NCBI GenBank assembly: GCA_002368155.1
Contig: AP018180.1
Location: 7,062,561 to 7,126,560, forward strand
From: Nostoc carneum NIES-2107
GTDB taxonomy: Bacteria; Cyanobacteriota; Cyanobacteriia; Cyanobacteriales; Nostocaceae
Reading direction: 5' to 3'
Length of the DNA: 64,000 nt
In this document: positions 8,164-17,992 of the stretch, piece by piece
Numbering within the stretch: position 1 is the first letter of the stretch
Layout: every line of letters begins with the position of its first letter
Position numbers and translations under genes: made by a program
The notes under the pieces: model-generated
Seen by the model: only the letters and a program-made list of their open reading frames with translations
Databases searched by the model: none
Told to the model about the DNA's origin: nothing

Positions 8164-11025
8164 ATGTCTGCTAATTCTCTGCCTGAAAGTGCCGCCGTTT
8201 GGCATAGTTTAGAAGTTGAAAAAGCGCTAGACCTGCTTGATAGTAATGCAGACAGTGGCTTGACACCCCAAGAAGTGGAACAACGGTTGCACAAGTACGG
8301 CCCCAACGAACTAGAAGAACATGGTGGCCGCAGCGCTTGGGAGATTCTGCTGGATCAGTTCAAGAACATTATGTTGTTGATGCTGATTGCTGTAGCTATC
8401 ATTTCTGGGGTTTTAGACCTTGTGGCTTGGCAAGGAGGTAACCTCAAACCCGGGGAAGTGCCATTCAAGGATACGATCGCAATTATGGCCATTGTCATCC
8501 TCAATGGAATTTTGGGCTATGTGCAAGAAAGCCGTGCCGAAAAAGCCCTCGCAGCCCTCAAAAAACTCTCCTCTCCCTTAGTGCGAGTCATCCGCGATCG
8601 CAAACTTTTGGATGTCGCCGCTAAGGAGATTGTTCCTGGGGATGTGATGCTGCTGGAAGCTGGGGTACAGATAGCCGCAGATGGACGCTTAATTGAACAA
8701 TCTAATTTACAAGTGCGAGAATCGGCGCTCACAGGTGAAGCCGAAGCTGTTAATAAACAAGCCACATTACAATTACCTGAAGACACAGGATTAGGCGATC
8801 GCATTAATGTTGTCTATCAAGGTACAGAAGTTGTCCAAGGACGAGGCAAGGTTCTAGTTACTAGCACTGGGATGAAAACAGAGTTAGGCAAAATTGCTAC
8901 TTTGTTACAGTCAGTGGAAAGTGAACCAACGCCCCTACAACAGCGGATGACGCAACTAGGTAATGTCCTAGTCAGCGGTTCTTTAATTCTGGTGGCAATT
9001 GTTGTCATTGGCGGTATTATCCAGGCCAGAGGTTTTAGCAACTTACAAGAACTCTTAGAAGTTTCTTTGAGTATGGCGGTGGCTGTAGTACCTGAAGGTT
9101 TACCCGCCGTGATCACCGTTACCTTGGCATTGGGAACCCAGCGGATGGTCAAGCAAAATGCCTTGATTCGTAAACTTCCAGCTGTGGAAACTTTGGGTTC
9201 AGTCACCACAATTTGTTCTGATAAAACCGGTACATTGACTCAGAACAAAATGGTGGTGCAATCAGTTTATACAAATAATTCTACTTTTAGGGTTACAGGC
9301 GAAGGTTACGCCCCCACCGGAGATTTTCAATTAAACGGACAAAAAATTTCTGCAGATGAATATCCAGAAATCTCCGCTTTGCTAGTTGCTTGTGCTGTTT
9401 GTAACGATTCCGTACTGCAAAAAGAAAAAGGCGAATGGGCAATTTTAGGCGACCCCACCGAAGGCGCATTAATGACCTTGGCGGGGAAAGCAGGTATTGA
9501 AAAAGACCAGTGGGAAAGTAAATTACCTCGTGTAGGAGAATTTCCTTTTTCCTCAGAACGTAAGCGCATGAGCGTGATTGCTCAGGTACAGGAGGTTGCT
9601 ACTGGGGATGCTTCGGGAACAGGAATTGACCCCGCGATCGCAGGTTTTCTGCAATCCGAAAATTATTTAATGTTTACCAAAGGCTCTCCGGAGTTAATTT
9701 TGGCGCGTTGCAGCCAAATTTATCTGGGTAGACACTCAGCCCCCTTAACAGAAGAACAACGCCAAAAAGTTCTGGCGGAAAACGACCAAATGGCGAGTAA
9801 GGGTTTACGGGTACTGGGTTTCGCTTACAAACCTTGGGCAGAAATTCCCCCAGAAGGTTCAGACGAAGCCTCAGAGCAAGAGTTGGTGTGGCTGGGGTTA
9901 GTGGGAATGCTAGATGCACCACGCCCAGAAGTGAGAGCCGCCGTGCAAGAATGTCGGGAAGCTGGGATTCGCCCAGTCATGATTACTGGCGACCACCAAT
10001 TAACAGCCAGAGCGATCGCAGCTGATTTAGGCATAGCAGAAGAAGGCTCTCGTGTACTCACAGGGCAAGAATTACAGCGCATGAATGATGAGGAACTGGA
10101 GCAAAATGTCGATTTAGTCAGCATTTATGCGCGGGTTTCCCCAGAACACAAACTGCGAATCGTCAAAGCTCTGCAACGCCGTGGTAGATTTGTAGCGATG
10201 ACAGGAGATGGTGTCAACGATGCTCCTGCCTTAAAGCAAGCCGATATCGGGATTGCGATGGGGATTACTGGTACAGATGTCAGTAAAGAAGCTAGCGACA
10301 TGGTGCTGCTAGATGACAACTTTGCCACCATCGTTTCTGCTACGAAGGAAGGTAGGGTAGTTTACACCAACATCCGCCGCTTTATTAAATACATTCTGGG
10401 CAGTAACATCGGTGAAGTGCTAACAATTGCAGCAGCACCAATTTTAGGCTTGGGAGGTGTTCCTCTGACTCCTTTACAAATTCTCTGGATGAACCTAGTG
10501 ACAGACGGTTTACCAGCCTTAGCCTTAGCAGTAGAACCACCAGAACCAGACGTGATGAAGCGTCCACCCTTTAGCCCCCGAGAAAGTATCTTTGCTAGGG
10601 GATTGGGTTCTTATATGGTTCGCATCGGGATTATCTTTGCGATCATCACGATTATTCTCATGGAATGGGCATATTTCCATTCCAAAGCCGTAACGGGGCC
10701 AGGACTCGACCCAGAACGGTGGAAGACAATGGTATTTACTTCCTTGTGTATTGCCCAAATGGGTCATGCTATAGCTATCCGTTCCAATAACCAACTCACC
10801 ATAGAAATGAATCCCTTCTCGAATCCGTTTGTTTTGGGTGCTGTGGTTGTGACAACGTTATTACAGCTGATGCTAGTTTACGTTCCACCCCTGCGAGATT
10901 TCTTTGGTACTCATTGGTTACCCCCAGAGGAGTTAGCTATTTGTATTGGCTTTAGTGCCTTAATGTTTGTCTGGGTGGAATTGGAGAAGATATTCTTCCG
11001 CTTAATGGGCAAAAAGACCGTTTAA
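8164..11025 (+). CDS. P-type (IIA-like) calcium-transporting ATPase
   Basis: A 953-residue cation pump of the SERCA/PMCA-like branch that exports Ca2+ across the membrane using ATP. The order is: N-terminal cation-ATPase domain ([11 protein letters not shown]), M1-M2, actuator domain with [11 protein letters not shown]4 with PEGLP (E311), phosphorylation site [12 protein letters not shown] (D353), nucleotide domain with FTKGSPE, hinge [18 protein letters not shown]5 with SNIGE (N748, E751) and M6 with NLVTDGLPA (N777, T780, D781). These residues match the Ca2+ ligands of SERCA. The M8 segment [12 protein letters not shown] lacks the Glu that completes SERCA site I, as in single-site pumps. 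A role in calcium homeostasis fits. It is not obviously in an operon; recF follows after 118 bp of purine-rich sequence. Confidence 0.93.
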   Translation: MSANSLPESAAVWHSLEVEKALDLLDSNADSGLTPQEVEQRLHKYGPNELEEHGGRSAWEILLDQFKNIMLLMLIAVAIISGVLDLVAWQGGNLKPGEVPFKDTIAIMAIVILNGILGYVQESRAEKALAALKKLSSPLVRVIRDRKLLDVAAKEIVPGDVMLLEAGVQIAADGRLIEQSNLQVRESALTGEAEAVNKQATLQLPEDTGLGDRINVVYQGTEVVQGRGKVLVTSTGMKTELGKIATLLQSVESEPTPLQQRMTQLGNVLVSGSLILVAIVVIGGIIQARGFSNLQELLEVSLSMAVAVVPEGLPAVITVTLALGTQRMVKQNALIRKLPAVETLGSVTTICSDKTGTLTQNKMVVQSVYTNNSTFRVTGEGYAPTGDFQLNGQKISADEYPEISALLVACAVCNDSVLQKEKGEWAILGDPTEGALMTLAGKAGIEKDQWESKLPRVGEFPFSSERKRMSVIAQVQEVATGDASGTGIDPAIAGFLQSENYLMFTKGSPELILARCSQIYLGRHSAPLTEEQRQKVLAENDQMASKGLRVLGFAYKPWAEIPPEGSDEASEQELVWLGLVGMLDAPRPEVRAAVQECREAGIRPVMITGDHQLTARAIAADLGIAEEGSRVLTGQELQRMNDEELEQNVDLVSIYARVSPEHKLRIVKALQRRGRFVAMTGDGVNDAPALKQADIGIAMGITGTDVSKEASDMVLLDDNFATIVSATKEGRVVYTNIRRFIKYILGSNIGEVLTIAAAPILGLGGVPLTPLQILWMNLVTDGLPALALAVEPPEPDVMKRPPFSPRESIFARGLGSYMVRIGIIFAIITIILMEWAYFHSKAVTGPGLDPERWKTMVFTSLCIAQMGHAIAIRSNNQLTIEMNPFSNPFVLGAVVVTTLLQLMLVYVPPLRDFFGTHWLPPEELAICIGFSALMFVWVELEKIFFRLMGKKTV

Positions 11026-11143
11026 TTAGGGATGAGGAAGATGAGGGGGACGAGGAGGATGAGGAGGAAATGAGAAGCAAGACAAAAAGCTCTCTCATCT
11101 CCCCCTGCTCCCCCTACTTCCCTGCTCTCTCATATCTTTCGCT

Positions 11144-12277
11144 ATGTTTCTTAAATCGATTCACCTGAGACAATTTCGTAATTACCAAGACCAAAAGGTT
11201 GAGTTTACGGCTGCCAAGACAATTTTGGTGGGTAATAATGCTCAGGGAAAGTCGAATCTGTTGGAGGCGGTGGAGTTATTAGCGACATTGCGATCGCATC
11301 GTATGGCCCGCGATCGCGATTTAGTTCAAGAAGGAGAAGCGATCGCCCAAATTAATGCTTCTCTAGAGCGCAAATCTAGTATTAGTGACTTGACTTTAAC
11401 CCTCCGCCGCAATGGTCGGCGCACGGTGGCGCTCAATAGTGAAATTGTGCGTCGTCAAATGGATTTTCTCGGTGTTTTGAATGCTGTAGAGTTTTCTAGC
11501 TTAGATTTAGACTTGGTACGTGGTGGCCCGGAAGGTCGTCGTAGCTGGCTAGACACTTTATTAATTCAACTCGAACCTGTATATGCCCACATTTTGCAGC
11601 AATACAACCAGGTTTTGCGACAACGCAATGCTTTTTTAAAACAAACTCAAGATTCAGCACTCAGTAGCCAGCAATCAGAACAATTGGCTGTATGGGATGC
11701 TCAGTTAGCTTCCACTGGTACAAGAGTAATTAGAAGACGCGAGCGAGCGCTACAAAGGCTAGCACCAATTGCAACTAATTGGCACGCTAGCATCAGTGGT
11801 AGTACGGAAGAATTGCAAATTAAATATGCGCCTAATGTTTCCTTGGGAGAAAATTATCCCCAAGAAGTGCAGCAAGCTTTTTTAGAGAAAATTCAGCAGC
11901 GAGCGATCGCAGAATTGCGCCAAGGCACTACCCTAGTAGGCCCTCATCGTGACGAAGTAGAATTAATCATTAACCAAACACCAGCGCGTCAGTACGGTTC
12001 TCAAGGTCAGCAGCGCACCCTAGTACTAGCGCTGAAATTAGCCGAATTACAACTAATTGAAGAAGTTGTTGGCGAACCACCACTGCTATTACTGGATGAT
12101 GTTTTAGCAGAGTTAGACTTATATCGCCAAAATCAGTTACTTGATACAATTCAAGACCGATTTCAAACGATAATCACCACAACTCACCTTGGTTCTTTCG
12201 ACTCACAGTGGTTGAATTCATCTCAAATTCTCTTAGTAAAAGCCGGGGAAATATCATTGCCAAATCCGCTTGACTAA
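11144..12277 (+). CDS. recF: DNA replication and repair protein RecF
   Basis: A 377-residue SMC-like ATPase that helps load RecA at single-strand gaps together with RecO and RecR. The N-terminus MFLKSIHLRQFRNYQ and Walker A GNNAQGKS (residues 30-37) are textbook RecF. The ABC-type signature region lies around QYGSQGQQRTLVLALKLAEL, and Walker B is LLLLDDVLAELD. The motif GPHRDEVEL is also characteristic. Length is normal. As in other cyanobacteria, it is not next to dnaN or gyrB, so this is not an origin-type cluster. Confidence 0.96.
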   Translation: MFLKSIHLRQFRNYQDQKVEFTAAKTILVGNNAQGKSNLLEAVELLATLRSHRMARDRDLVQEGEAIAQINASLERKSSISDLTLTLRRNGRRTVALNSEIVRRQMDFLGVLNAVEFSSLDLDLVRGGPEGRRSWLDTLLIQLEPVYAHILQQYNQVLRQRNAFLKQTQDSALSSQQSEQLAVWDAQLASTGTRVIRRRERALQRLAPIATNWHASISGSTEELQIKYAPNVSLGENYPQEVQQAFLEKIQQRAIAELRQGTTLVGPHRDEVELIINQTPARQYGSQGQQRTLVLALKLAELQLIEEVVGEPPLLLLDDVLAELDLYRQNQLLDTIQDRFQTIITTTHLGSFDSQWLNSSQILLVKAGEISLPNPLD

Positions 12278-12559
12278 GCCAACATAATAAAGTGTGAAAC
12301 TTCACCAACTTTCCAAAATCGACAGAATAAAGATTAAGGTGTTTAACAGCAAAATGACAAATTTTGCTTAATATTATTTCAGGCTATCAATGGAAATTTT
12401 TATTAAATAATTTTTATTGATAAAGTATTGGCTTTTTCATAAATTTTTATCAAGCTTTTTAGCATTATTGCAATTAAATTTCAGTTGCTTTTCTCAACTA
12501 TTTTAGAGACTTCTATTTAAGCAAATAATAAAGTTATCATCATACATTAAGTTTTAGAT

Positions 12560-12973
12560 ATGCTGCAAAAAAATTATTTATTAAATAAAGATGAGATTGT
12601 TGCACTAGGCGCATCTTTGCGAGAAATTGAGCCAAAGCTACTCAAAAAATGTCAACAACCAGGAATAACAAGAATGTGGTTTCAAGGAGAGGAACCTTAT
12701 TTAGATGTTTTCTTTGAATTAAAAGATGACGAAATATTATGGTTTCAATTTACTTTACGCGGTAAATCAGTTTCTTGGGACTATCAAAAAGGGCAATTAC
12801 AAACTGGTACCACTAATGAACTAAGTTGCAACGATGTCAGCTTTTATGCAGCTAGCAAAACAATTGAAAATGATATACAACCTAATTTAGATTTAATTAC
12901 TTCAGTAAAATTGATTCTCCAGACAAGAGCAGAAGAAGCTATCTTTGCTAAGGCTCTGAAATTATTTAATTAG
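12560..12973 (+). CDS. Conserved cyanobacterial hypothetical protein
   Basis: A 137-residue soluble protein I do not recognise. It begins MLQKNYLLNKDEIVALGASL, is rich in acidic and aromatic residues (MWFQGEEPYLDVFFELKDDE, WFQFTLRGKSVSWD) and shows alternating strand patterns, then a C-terminal helix (IQPNLDLITSVKLILQTRAE). The layout suggests a small alpha/beta domain. There is no signal peptide or membrane helix. The coding region is AT-rich and stands alone between recF and the convergent MgtC-family gene. Codon usage and absence of stops over the full length support a real gene. Confidence 0.6.
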   Translation: MLQKNYLLNKDEIVALGASLREIEPKLLKKCQQPGITRMWFQGEEPYLDVFFELKDDEILWFQFTLRGKSVSWDYQKGQLQTGTTNELSCNDVSFYAASKTIENDIQPNLDLITSVKLILQTRAEEAIFAKALKLFN

Positions 12974-13037
12974 ATAAATTCTTTATTCTTAATTTAGAAA
13001 TTGATTGTTTAAGAAACAATCAATAAAATAAATGTAG

Positions 13038-13100
13038 GGTGTGTTACGGCTATGAAAGGTTTTGGGGCCTAGAGACATTAAAATTTAGCCGTAACGCACC
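13038..13100. repeat. Long hairpin of the GGTGCGTTA...TAACGCACC family
   Basis: GGTGTGTTACGGCTA (13038-13052) pairs with TAGCCGTAACGCACC (13086-13100) over 15 bp with one G-U. A further half copy (GGTGCGTTAGGCG) follows at about 13113. Related hairpins occur at 30459-30485, 36297-36318 and 36338-36364. Placed between two convergent genes, it could serve as a bidirectional transcript end. Confidence 0.75.
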
Positions 13101-13140
13101 GTCGCGTGGGTGGTGCGTTAGGCGATTTTATAAATAACCT

Positions 13141-13578
13141 CTAATTCCATCTTTCTAATTTTTTAAAAAGATTAAGAACTAAAAAAGTGAGGAAAGCGCC
13201 AATTAAACTTAATTGCCACAAGTTACATCCCGCAGCAATTCCTAACGCTGCTGATACCCAAACAGCCGCAGCTGATGTTAGCCCATGAATTTCCGGACGC
13301 TGTGAATCGTTGGAAGATTCATGCAAAATCTCACCAGCACCCAGAAATCCTATCCCCGCAGCAATTCCTTGAATCACGCGACTGAGTGCATCAGCGTTAG
13401 CTTGCAACCCAACTGTATGCAGAGGTATGAGGGTAAACAGAGCAGAACCAAGACTGACTAACATATGAGTTCTTAAACCTGCTGGCTTGTGTCGCAGTTG
13501 GCGTTCCCAGCCAATAATCGCTCCACTCAACAATGCAATACACAGCCTAAAGATAATATTTAGCCAATCGTTGGTCAT
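13141..13578 (-). CDS. MgtC/SapB family membrane protein
   Basis: A 145-residue inner-membrane protein with the MgtC-like N-terminal signature GAIIGWERQLRHKPAGLRTHMLVSLGSAL. Four to five hydrophobic helices follow (LFRLCIALLSGAIIGW, MLVSLGSALFTLIPL, IQGIAAGIGFLGAGEIL, AAAVWVSAALGIAAGC, LSLIGAFLTFLVLNLF). MgtC proteins are linked to growth in low Mg2+ and to regulation of ATP synthase; the molecular role in cyanobacteria is unclear. The protein lacks the C-terminal cytosolic domain of the Salmonella protein, like the short SapB type. The start MTNDWLNIIF fits the first helix. Confidence 0.87.
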   Translation of the reverse strand: MTNDWLNIIFRLCIALLSGAIIGWERQLRHKPAGLRTHMLVSLGSALFTLIPLHTVGLQANADALSRVIQGIAAGIGFLGAGEILHESSNDSQRPEIHGLTSAAAVWVSAALGIAAGCNLWQLSLIGAFLTFLVLNLFKKLERWN

Positions 13579-14470
13579 TAAGTATCAATATGATAAGTGT
13601 TTAATAATACCTAGCAGAATTCAGCGTTGAGCAACAAGTGTGACGGATAAAAATTGCTTATTGTTGATCATTCTTGTCTATATTTTCTCACGTAGCTTGA
13701 GAAGATATTCTAGAAATCTTTGAAATTTTTGCACTTATTAACGTTTTCATTCTTGACTCTTTTTGCAATAAATTCCTAATTGTCGGCTGATTTATTGGTA
13801 AAGTTCTACCTTAGGCTAGATACAGATTGTGCCAATATATAAGTCACAGAAATTCTTATCTTAAAGATAAAAATTTCTAAGTTTAAAGCTTATTATATCG
13901 ATATTTAGTTATGTAAAATAATTTAATCTGCAAAATGCACTGCAAATTGCTAAATTTAACCATACACTCAATAATTAAATGAGATAACACTTTTGGAGAG
14001 CAGAAATATTATGAATTAGAAAAAATTATAGATTCCTTTATATAGGACAATTAAAGCACTAACAATTAGTGTTAAAGATGGTTAATTTCAGCCATCAGCT
14101 AATTCTGGTAAAGTTTTCAGGCTTTGCTTCTAATGCTCCAAAATGAAGTTGTGCTAGAAATAGATTCAAAAAACTAGAAGCGCATCGGTGAGTTAACAAG
14201 CGGTTCACAAGCAGGTGATATTGCGAGTATTCAACGGCGTAATTTCCCAGACAAACTCATCCCTGGTGACGACATTACCCATTCTCATTTACGCCTTTGC
14301 AAAAACCAAAAATTCCAACAGAGTAACTACTCTAACATTTAGAAGACGTAGAATCAGAGAACATAGAGGAATTTGACGTTAAGTACCAGAGAGGATTCGA
14401 GCTTAAGTTTATACAAACGGTCATTACGGTGACCTAAGCAATTGAATGACAACTGAGTACAAAAAATTGA
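13579..14470. other. Long AT-rich intergenic region with a possible gene remnant
   Basis: These 892 bases hold no intact gene that I can support. The first 500 bases are AT-rich and contain short inverted repeats only. From 14133 to 14342 there is a coding-like stretch with an internal stop, listed separately. The last 130 bases should contain the promoter of the PEP-synthase-like gene. Confidence 0.5.
14133..14342 (+). pseudogene. Possible remnant of a short unrecognised gene
   Basis: From ATG at 14133 the frame reads MLQNEVVLEIDSKN, hits TAG at 14175-14177, then continues KRIGELTSGSQAGDIASIQR, with later segments FPDKLIPGDDITHSHLRL and KNQKFQQSNYSNI before TAG at 14340-14342. The second part is coding-like (few rare residues, HIP-free). 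I do not recognise the family. It may be a fragment of a larger gene or chance. Confidence 0.3.
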
Positions 14471-16855
14471 GTGGACAAACTCTACTGGCTTGACCAAATT
14501 AAACTCCAAGACCGCGCCAAAGTAGGTGACAAAGCGTTTTACTTGAGCAGAATTATGCAGCGTGGCTACCCGGTAGTACCGGGCTTTGTCATTGGGGCAG
14601 AAGTTTTGCGAGAATTTTTAGAAACTCTCAACAGTTCAGAGTCATTAGTCGCGGATTTGCCATATTCTTCCTTGCACCTAGATGTTGCAAATTGGCGACA
14701 ACTCCAGCAAGTAGCGGGGCGTTTGCGTCAGGAAATTGTTGCTGCCACTGTACCATCATCATGGATGAGTAAGCTTTTCAAAGCTACAAGAGAATGGGAA
14801 AGTGGCTATCTAATTTTGCGCCCTAGCTTAACGGTGCCAAATAATAACAAGCAAGTTGGTAAGATTTCTGGGTTGCTGGAGTCAATTTTTTGCCAATGCG
14901 ATCAAGAAGCGATCGCCAACGCATTAAAGCAAACTTGGAGTCAGTTATTTCGAGCCAGAAGTCTACTATATTGGCAGCAGGCAGGAATTAACCTGCAACA
15001 AGTTAATTTAGCAGTTTTAGTACAACCAGTTCGCAATGCTATTGCCAGTGGTTCAGTCAAAGCGAGTACATCTGCGTGGGAAATCACCGCTACTTGTGGA
15101 TTAGAAGTAGCGATCGCTAATGGTGAAGTTCAGCCGGATGTCTACTATATTCAACCAGATACAGGCAAACTGCTCGAGAAACATCTCGGCAATAAAATCT
15201 TGGCTTATGGTGTTGACGCGCCAGCTAGTACAGATGAATGGCAAGCTTTACCAGATTCGGTACTAATCGCAGATGATACGGCTTTAAATACCTATTTACT
15301 GCCAGATAACCAACAAAAACAATACGCTTTACCAAAAGAATACCTGCCACAAGTGATAGATTTAGCTAGTCAGCTTGTGAGTGAATTCGGTAAACATTTT
15401 TCTGTGAAATGGACGATTTCTCAGGAAAATTCCGCCCCTAAACTTTATCTAACACAAGTTAAATCTCCCCAATCTGCCATCCCTAATGTACACATCATCA
15501 AAGGATTAGGGGCAGCTAGGGGACGTGTCACTGCAACTGCCTATGTTGTTGCTAATTCCCAATTTCAGCCAGAAAAGCTACCCCAAGGAGCGATTTTAGT
15601 TGCTCGCTCTATCAAACCTAATTGGTTACCTTTATTGCAACAAGTTAAAGGTATTATTACGGAGCAAGGCGGCTTGACGAGCCATGCAGCCATCCTAGCC
15701 AGAGAATTGGGTATCCCCGCAGTTGTCAGTGCTACAGATGTCACCGCTTTAATCCAGAACGGTGAAAAACTCATATTAGATGGCGATCGCGCAGAAGTTT
15801 ATCGCATCAAAGCAGATGTAGCCCTAGAAGAAGTTCAGTCAAAATGGGGTTCAGCAGAGGCTTTAGAACTGAATTACCTGCATTCTTCCATGTCCTCGCC
15901 TACCAATTCTTGGGAATCCCCTGATTCTGGTTTTGCGTCAGCCAAACCGCTAATTGCTACTCAGTTATTACTCAACCTCAGCCAGCCTAACCTTATAGAG
16001 CAAGTGCAAAATTTGCCTGTAGATGGAGTAGGGTTATTACGCTCAGAACTGATGATACTTAATATCCTCTCAGGCGAACATCCTAGTAGCTGGCTAGCAG
16101 ATCAGCGACAGGCAGAATTATTAGAGTTATGGACTGAGCAGATTATGCGATTTGCCCGTGGCTTTGCGCCGCGACCAGTATTTTACCGCTCTTTAGATTG
16201 GCGATCGCACGAATTACCATCCTTCCCCAATCAGCAGCAATCTTCGCCAAAATCGGTTTTGGGAGAACGGGGAATATTTAGCTATTTACTCAATCCCGCA
16301 GTCTTTGAGTTAGAACTGAATGCTTTAGCAACAGTGCAAAAAGCTGGTTACAGCAACATTAACCTTTTGTTGCCCTTTGTTCGGAGTGTAGAAGAATTTA
16401 CCTTTTGTCGGCACAAAGTAGAGCAAGCCGGATTAACCCAACAGCCGCAGTTTCAATTGTGGATGATGGCAGAAGTACCCAGCGTACTATTTTTACTGCC
16501 AGAATATGTGAAAGCAGGAGTAAATGGCATTTCCATTGGCACAAATGACCTCACGCAACTACTACTGGGAGTAGATCGCGAGCAACAACAACTAGCGCGA
16601 GTATTTAACGAACTGCAACCCGCAGTGATGAATGCGATCGCTCAACTCATAGAAATGTCTAAAAATGCCGGAATTCCTTGTGCCATCTGCGGTCAAGCCC
16701 CAGTGACTTATCCAGAAATCATCGATCATCTAGTGCGATGGGGCATCACAGCCATTTCCGTAGAACCAGAAGCAGTAAGCCGCACCCACGACGCGATCGC
16801 CCGTGCAGAACAACGCCTGATTTTAGAAGCCGCACGCCGACAGTTGAAGGGGTGA
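14471..16855 (+). CDS. PEP synthase-like protein with divergent ATP-grasp domain
   Basis: A 794-residue protein with the three-part layout of phosphoenolpyruvate synthase. The central phosphohistidine domain (GGLTSHAAILARELGIPAVV, about residues 400-419) and the C-terminal PEP-binding barrel (VDGVGLLRSELMIL, FYRSLDWRSHELP, LGERGIFSYLL, ISIGTNDLTQLLLGVDRE, IPCAICGQAP) are well kept. The N-terminal ATP-binding domain is not. Where PpsA has the RSSATAEDLPEASFAGQ loop, this protein has ILRPSLTVPNNNKQVGKIS. It may therefore use another phosphoryl donor, or act as an altered pyruvate/PEP phosphotransferase. The start is GTG at 14471 (MDKLYWLDQI); this matches the usual PpsA start pattern (x-Y-V-x-x-L). 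It stands alone and is followed by simple repeats. Confidence 0.8.
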   Translation: MDKLYWLDQIKLQDRAKVGDKAFYLSRIMQRGYPVVPGFVIGAEVLREFLETLNSSESLVADLPYSSLHLDVANWRQLQQVAGRLRQEIVAATVPSSWMSKLFKATREWESGYLILRPSLTVPNNNKQVGKISGLLESIFCQCDQEAIANALKQTWSQLFRARSLLYWQQAGINLQQVNLAVLVQPVRNAIASGSVKASTSAWEITATCGLEVAIANGEVQPDVYYIQPDTGKLLEKHLGNKILAYGVDAPASTDEWQALPDSVLIADDTALNTYLLPDNQQKQYALPKEYLPQVIDLASQLVSEFGKHFSVKWTISQENSAPKLYLTQVKSPQSAIPNVHIIKGLGAARGRVTATAYVVANSQFQPEKLPQGAILVARSIKPNWLPLLQQVKGIITEQGGLTSHAAILARELGIPAVVSATDVTALIQNGEKLILDGDRAEVYRIKADVALEEVQSKWGSAEALELNYLHSSMSSPTNSWESPDSGFASAKPLIATQLLLNLSQPNLIEQVQNLPVDGVGLLRSELMILNILSGEHPSSWLADQRQAELLELWTEQIMRFARGFAPRPVFYRSLDWRSHELPSFPNQQQSSPKSVLGERGIFSYLLNPAVFELELNALATVQKAGYSNINLLLPFVRSVEEFTFCRHKVEQAGLTQQPQFQLWMMAEVPSVLFLLPEYVKAGVNGISIGTNDLTQLLLGVDREQQQLARVFNELQPAVMNAIAQLIEMSKNAGIPCAICGQAPVTYPEIIDHLVRWGITAISVEPEAVSRTHDAIARAEQRLILEAARRQLKG

Positions 16856-16895
16856 GGCAGAGGGGCAGGGAGCAGGGAGAGATGAGGGAGCAGAG

Positions 16896-16976
16896 GAAGA
16901 ATTCCCATTACCCATTACCCCATGCCCAATGCCCCATTCCCCATGCCCAATGCCCAATGCCCCATGCCCTATTTTA
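16896..16976. repeat. Heptamer-type tandem repeats (CCCATTA / CCCAATG)
   Basis: Runs of CCCATTA, CCCAATG, CCCATGC with a 7-nt step fill the space between two convergent genes and even reach the stop codon of the 16969 gene, whose last codons are encoded in repeat-adjacent sequence. Confidence 0.8.
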
Positions 16977-17790
16977 TATACCCCGTCTCACGTAGAAACT
17001 TGCGTAATTCTGTGAAAAATTGGGTGCGATCGCTTTTTTTGTAAGCTTGTTGTACTTGTTGCCAGCCTTGTTGTCCTTGACCGAGCATATATTTGTCTGC
17101 TAGGTAAGCGGCGAGGAATCCTTTACCGTCTTCACCTTGCTGGCGGATTTCGTTGTAGGTTTTCCAGAGTTCTGCCGCATTACTGGCAATCAGCTTGGGA
17201 TAGCGGCGCGTAACATTCACCATTTTGCCTTGGCGATACTGCCAAATTTGTAGGGGGTAGCCAGAAGCAGCATAGGAACTGAAAGCATAAGCAAAGCGAT
17301 CGTCTCGGCTATCAAACTCTGGTAATCCATCATTATCTAAATCCTTGAGTCGATAACCACCATTACCCCATTCATGACGAATTCTTTTATACTGCTTGGC
17401 TTTGCTGTCATAACGGTAAATTAAGGAATAGGTACAGCAATGTGCGCCGCCTGTAAAGAAATCGGCAATTACTTCTGGTTCTTTATTACCATCTAAATCT
17501 AGGACGGGAATATTCTTTTCTTGCCCTTCCAATAAGTCCCCTATAGGTCTGTCATATTCACTTTCTTGGGGTAGCTTTTTATCCAAAACAGTTTGACCGG
17601 AGCGGCTAATTTGCAACCGCATATTTTTATACTGATATTCCTGTGGTTTTTCGTAGGTAATTTGTGCCTGTACATTACCAGATTTGCCACTGATACTTTC
17701 TGCTGTAGCGCTTTGCAACAATACAGCTGACGCACTCAAAAAAGCTAAACCAACTAAAGATTGACTAATAAAGCTACGAATAGCACTCAT
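16969..17790 (-). CDS. Secreted protein with calcium-binding-like repeats
   Basis: A 273-residue exported protein. The start at 17790 (MSAIRSFISQSLVGLAFLSA) gives a clean Sec signal peptide cleaved near SATAESI; an upstream in-frame ATG (17886) only adds repeat-derived sequence. The mature part has two Asp-rich loops, LDLDGNKEPEVIADFF and LKDLDNDGLPEFDSRDD, of the D-x-D-x-D-G type used for Ca2+ binding in FG-GAP/VCBS and dockerin-like repeats. They are separated by FFTGGAHCCTYSLIYRYDS. The C-terminal region is helical (KGFLAAYLADKYMLGQGQQ). It is probably periplasmic or extracellular. Function is unknown. Confidence 0.7.
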   Translation of the reverse strand: MSAIRSFISQSLVGLAFLSASAVLLQSATAESISGKSGNVQAQITYEKPQEYQYKNMRLQISRSGQTVLDKKLPQESEYDRPIGDLLEGQEKNIPVLDLDGNKEPEVIADFFTGGAHCCTYSLIYRYDSKAKQYKRIRHEWGNGGYRLKDLDNDGLPEFDSRDDRFAYAFSSYAASGYPLQIWQYRQGKMVNVTRRYPKLIASNAAELWKTYNEIRQQGEDGKGFLAAYLADKYMLGQGQQGWQQVQQAYKKSDRTQFFTELRKFLRETGYIK

Positions 17791-17860
17791 TGATGGTGTT
17801 GTATCTATTAAGACTGTATTAGGACTTATGCACTTGGTACAGCCATCTTCTGGTGTAAGA

Positions 17861-17926
17861 GTCCAGAGTAAAAAGTCAAGGGTCAAAAATTCAAGTTTTT
17901 TGGACTTTTGACTCTTGAGCCTGGAC
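17861..17926. repeat. GTCAAGG/GTCAAAA-type heptamers with inverted halves
   Basis: Tandem GTCAAGG and GTCAAAA units face their inverted copies (TTTTGAC, CTCTTGA), forming a long imperfect hairpin upstream of the 16969 gene. Related copies lie at 21683-21727, 29409-29496 and 56606-56640. Confidence 0.7.
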
Positions 17927-17992
17927 AGCCTAAACGAAAAAATGTGACACTCGCGTAAATCTTACTGATTTAATACAACACCATCATAATCA

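Noticed and set aside
8517-10794. Several minus-strand frames of 60-130 codons inside the P-type ATPase gene
   Set aside because: They are shadows of a long gene with unmistakable motifs on the plus strand.
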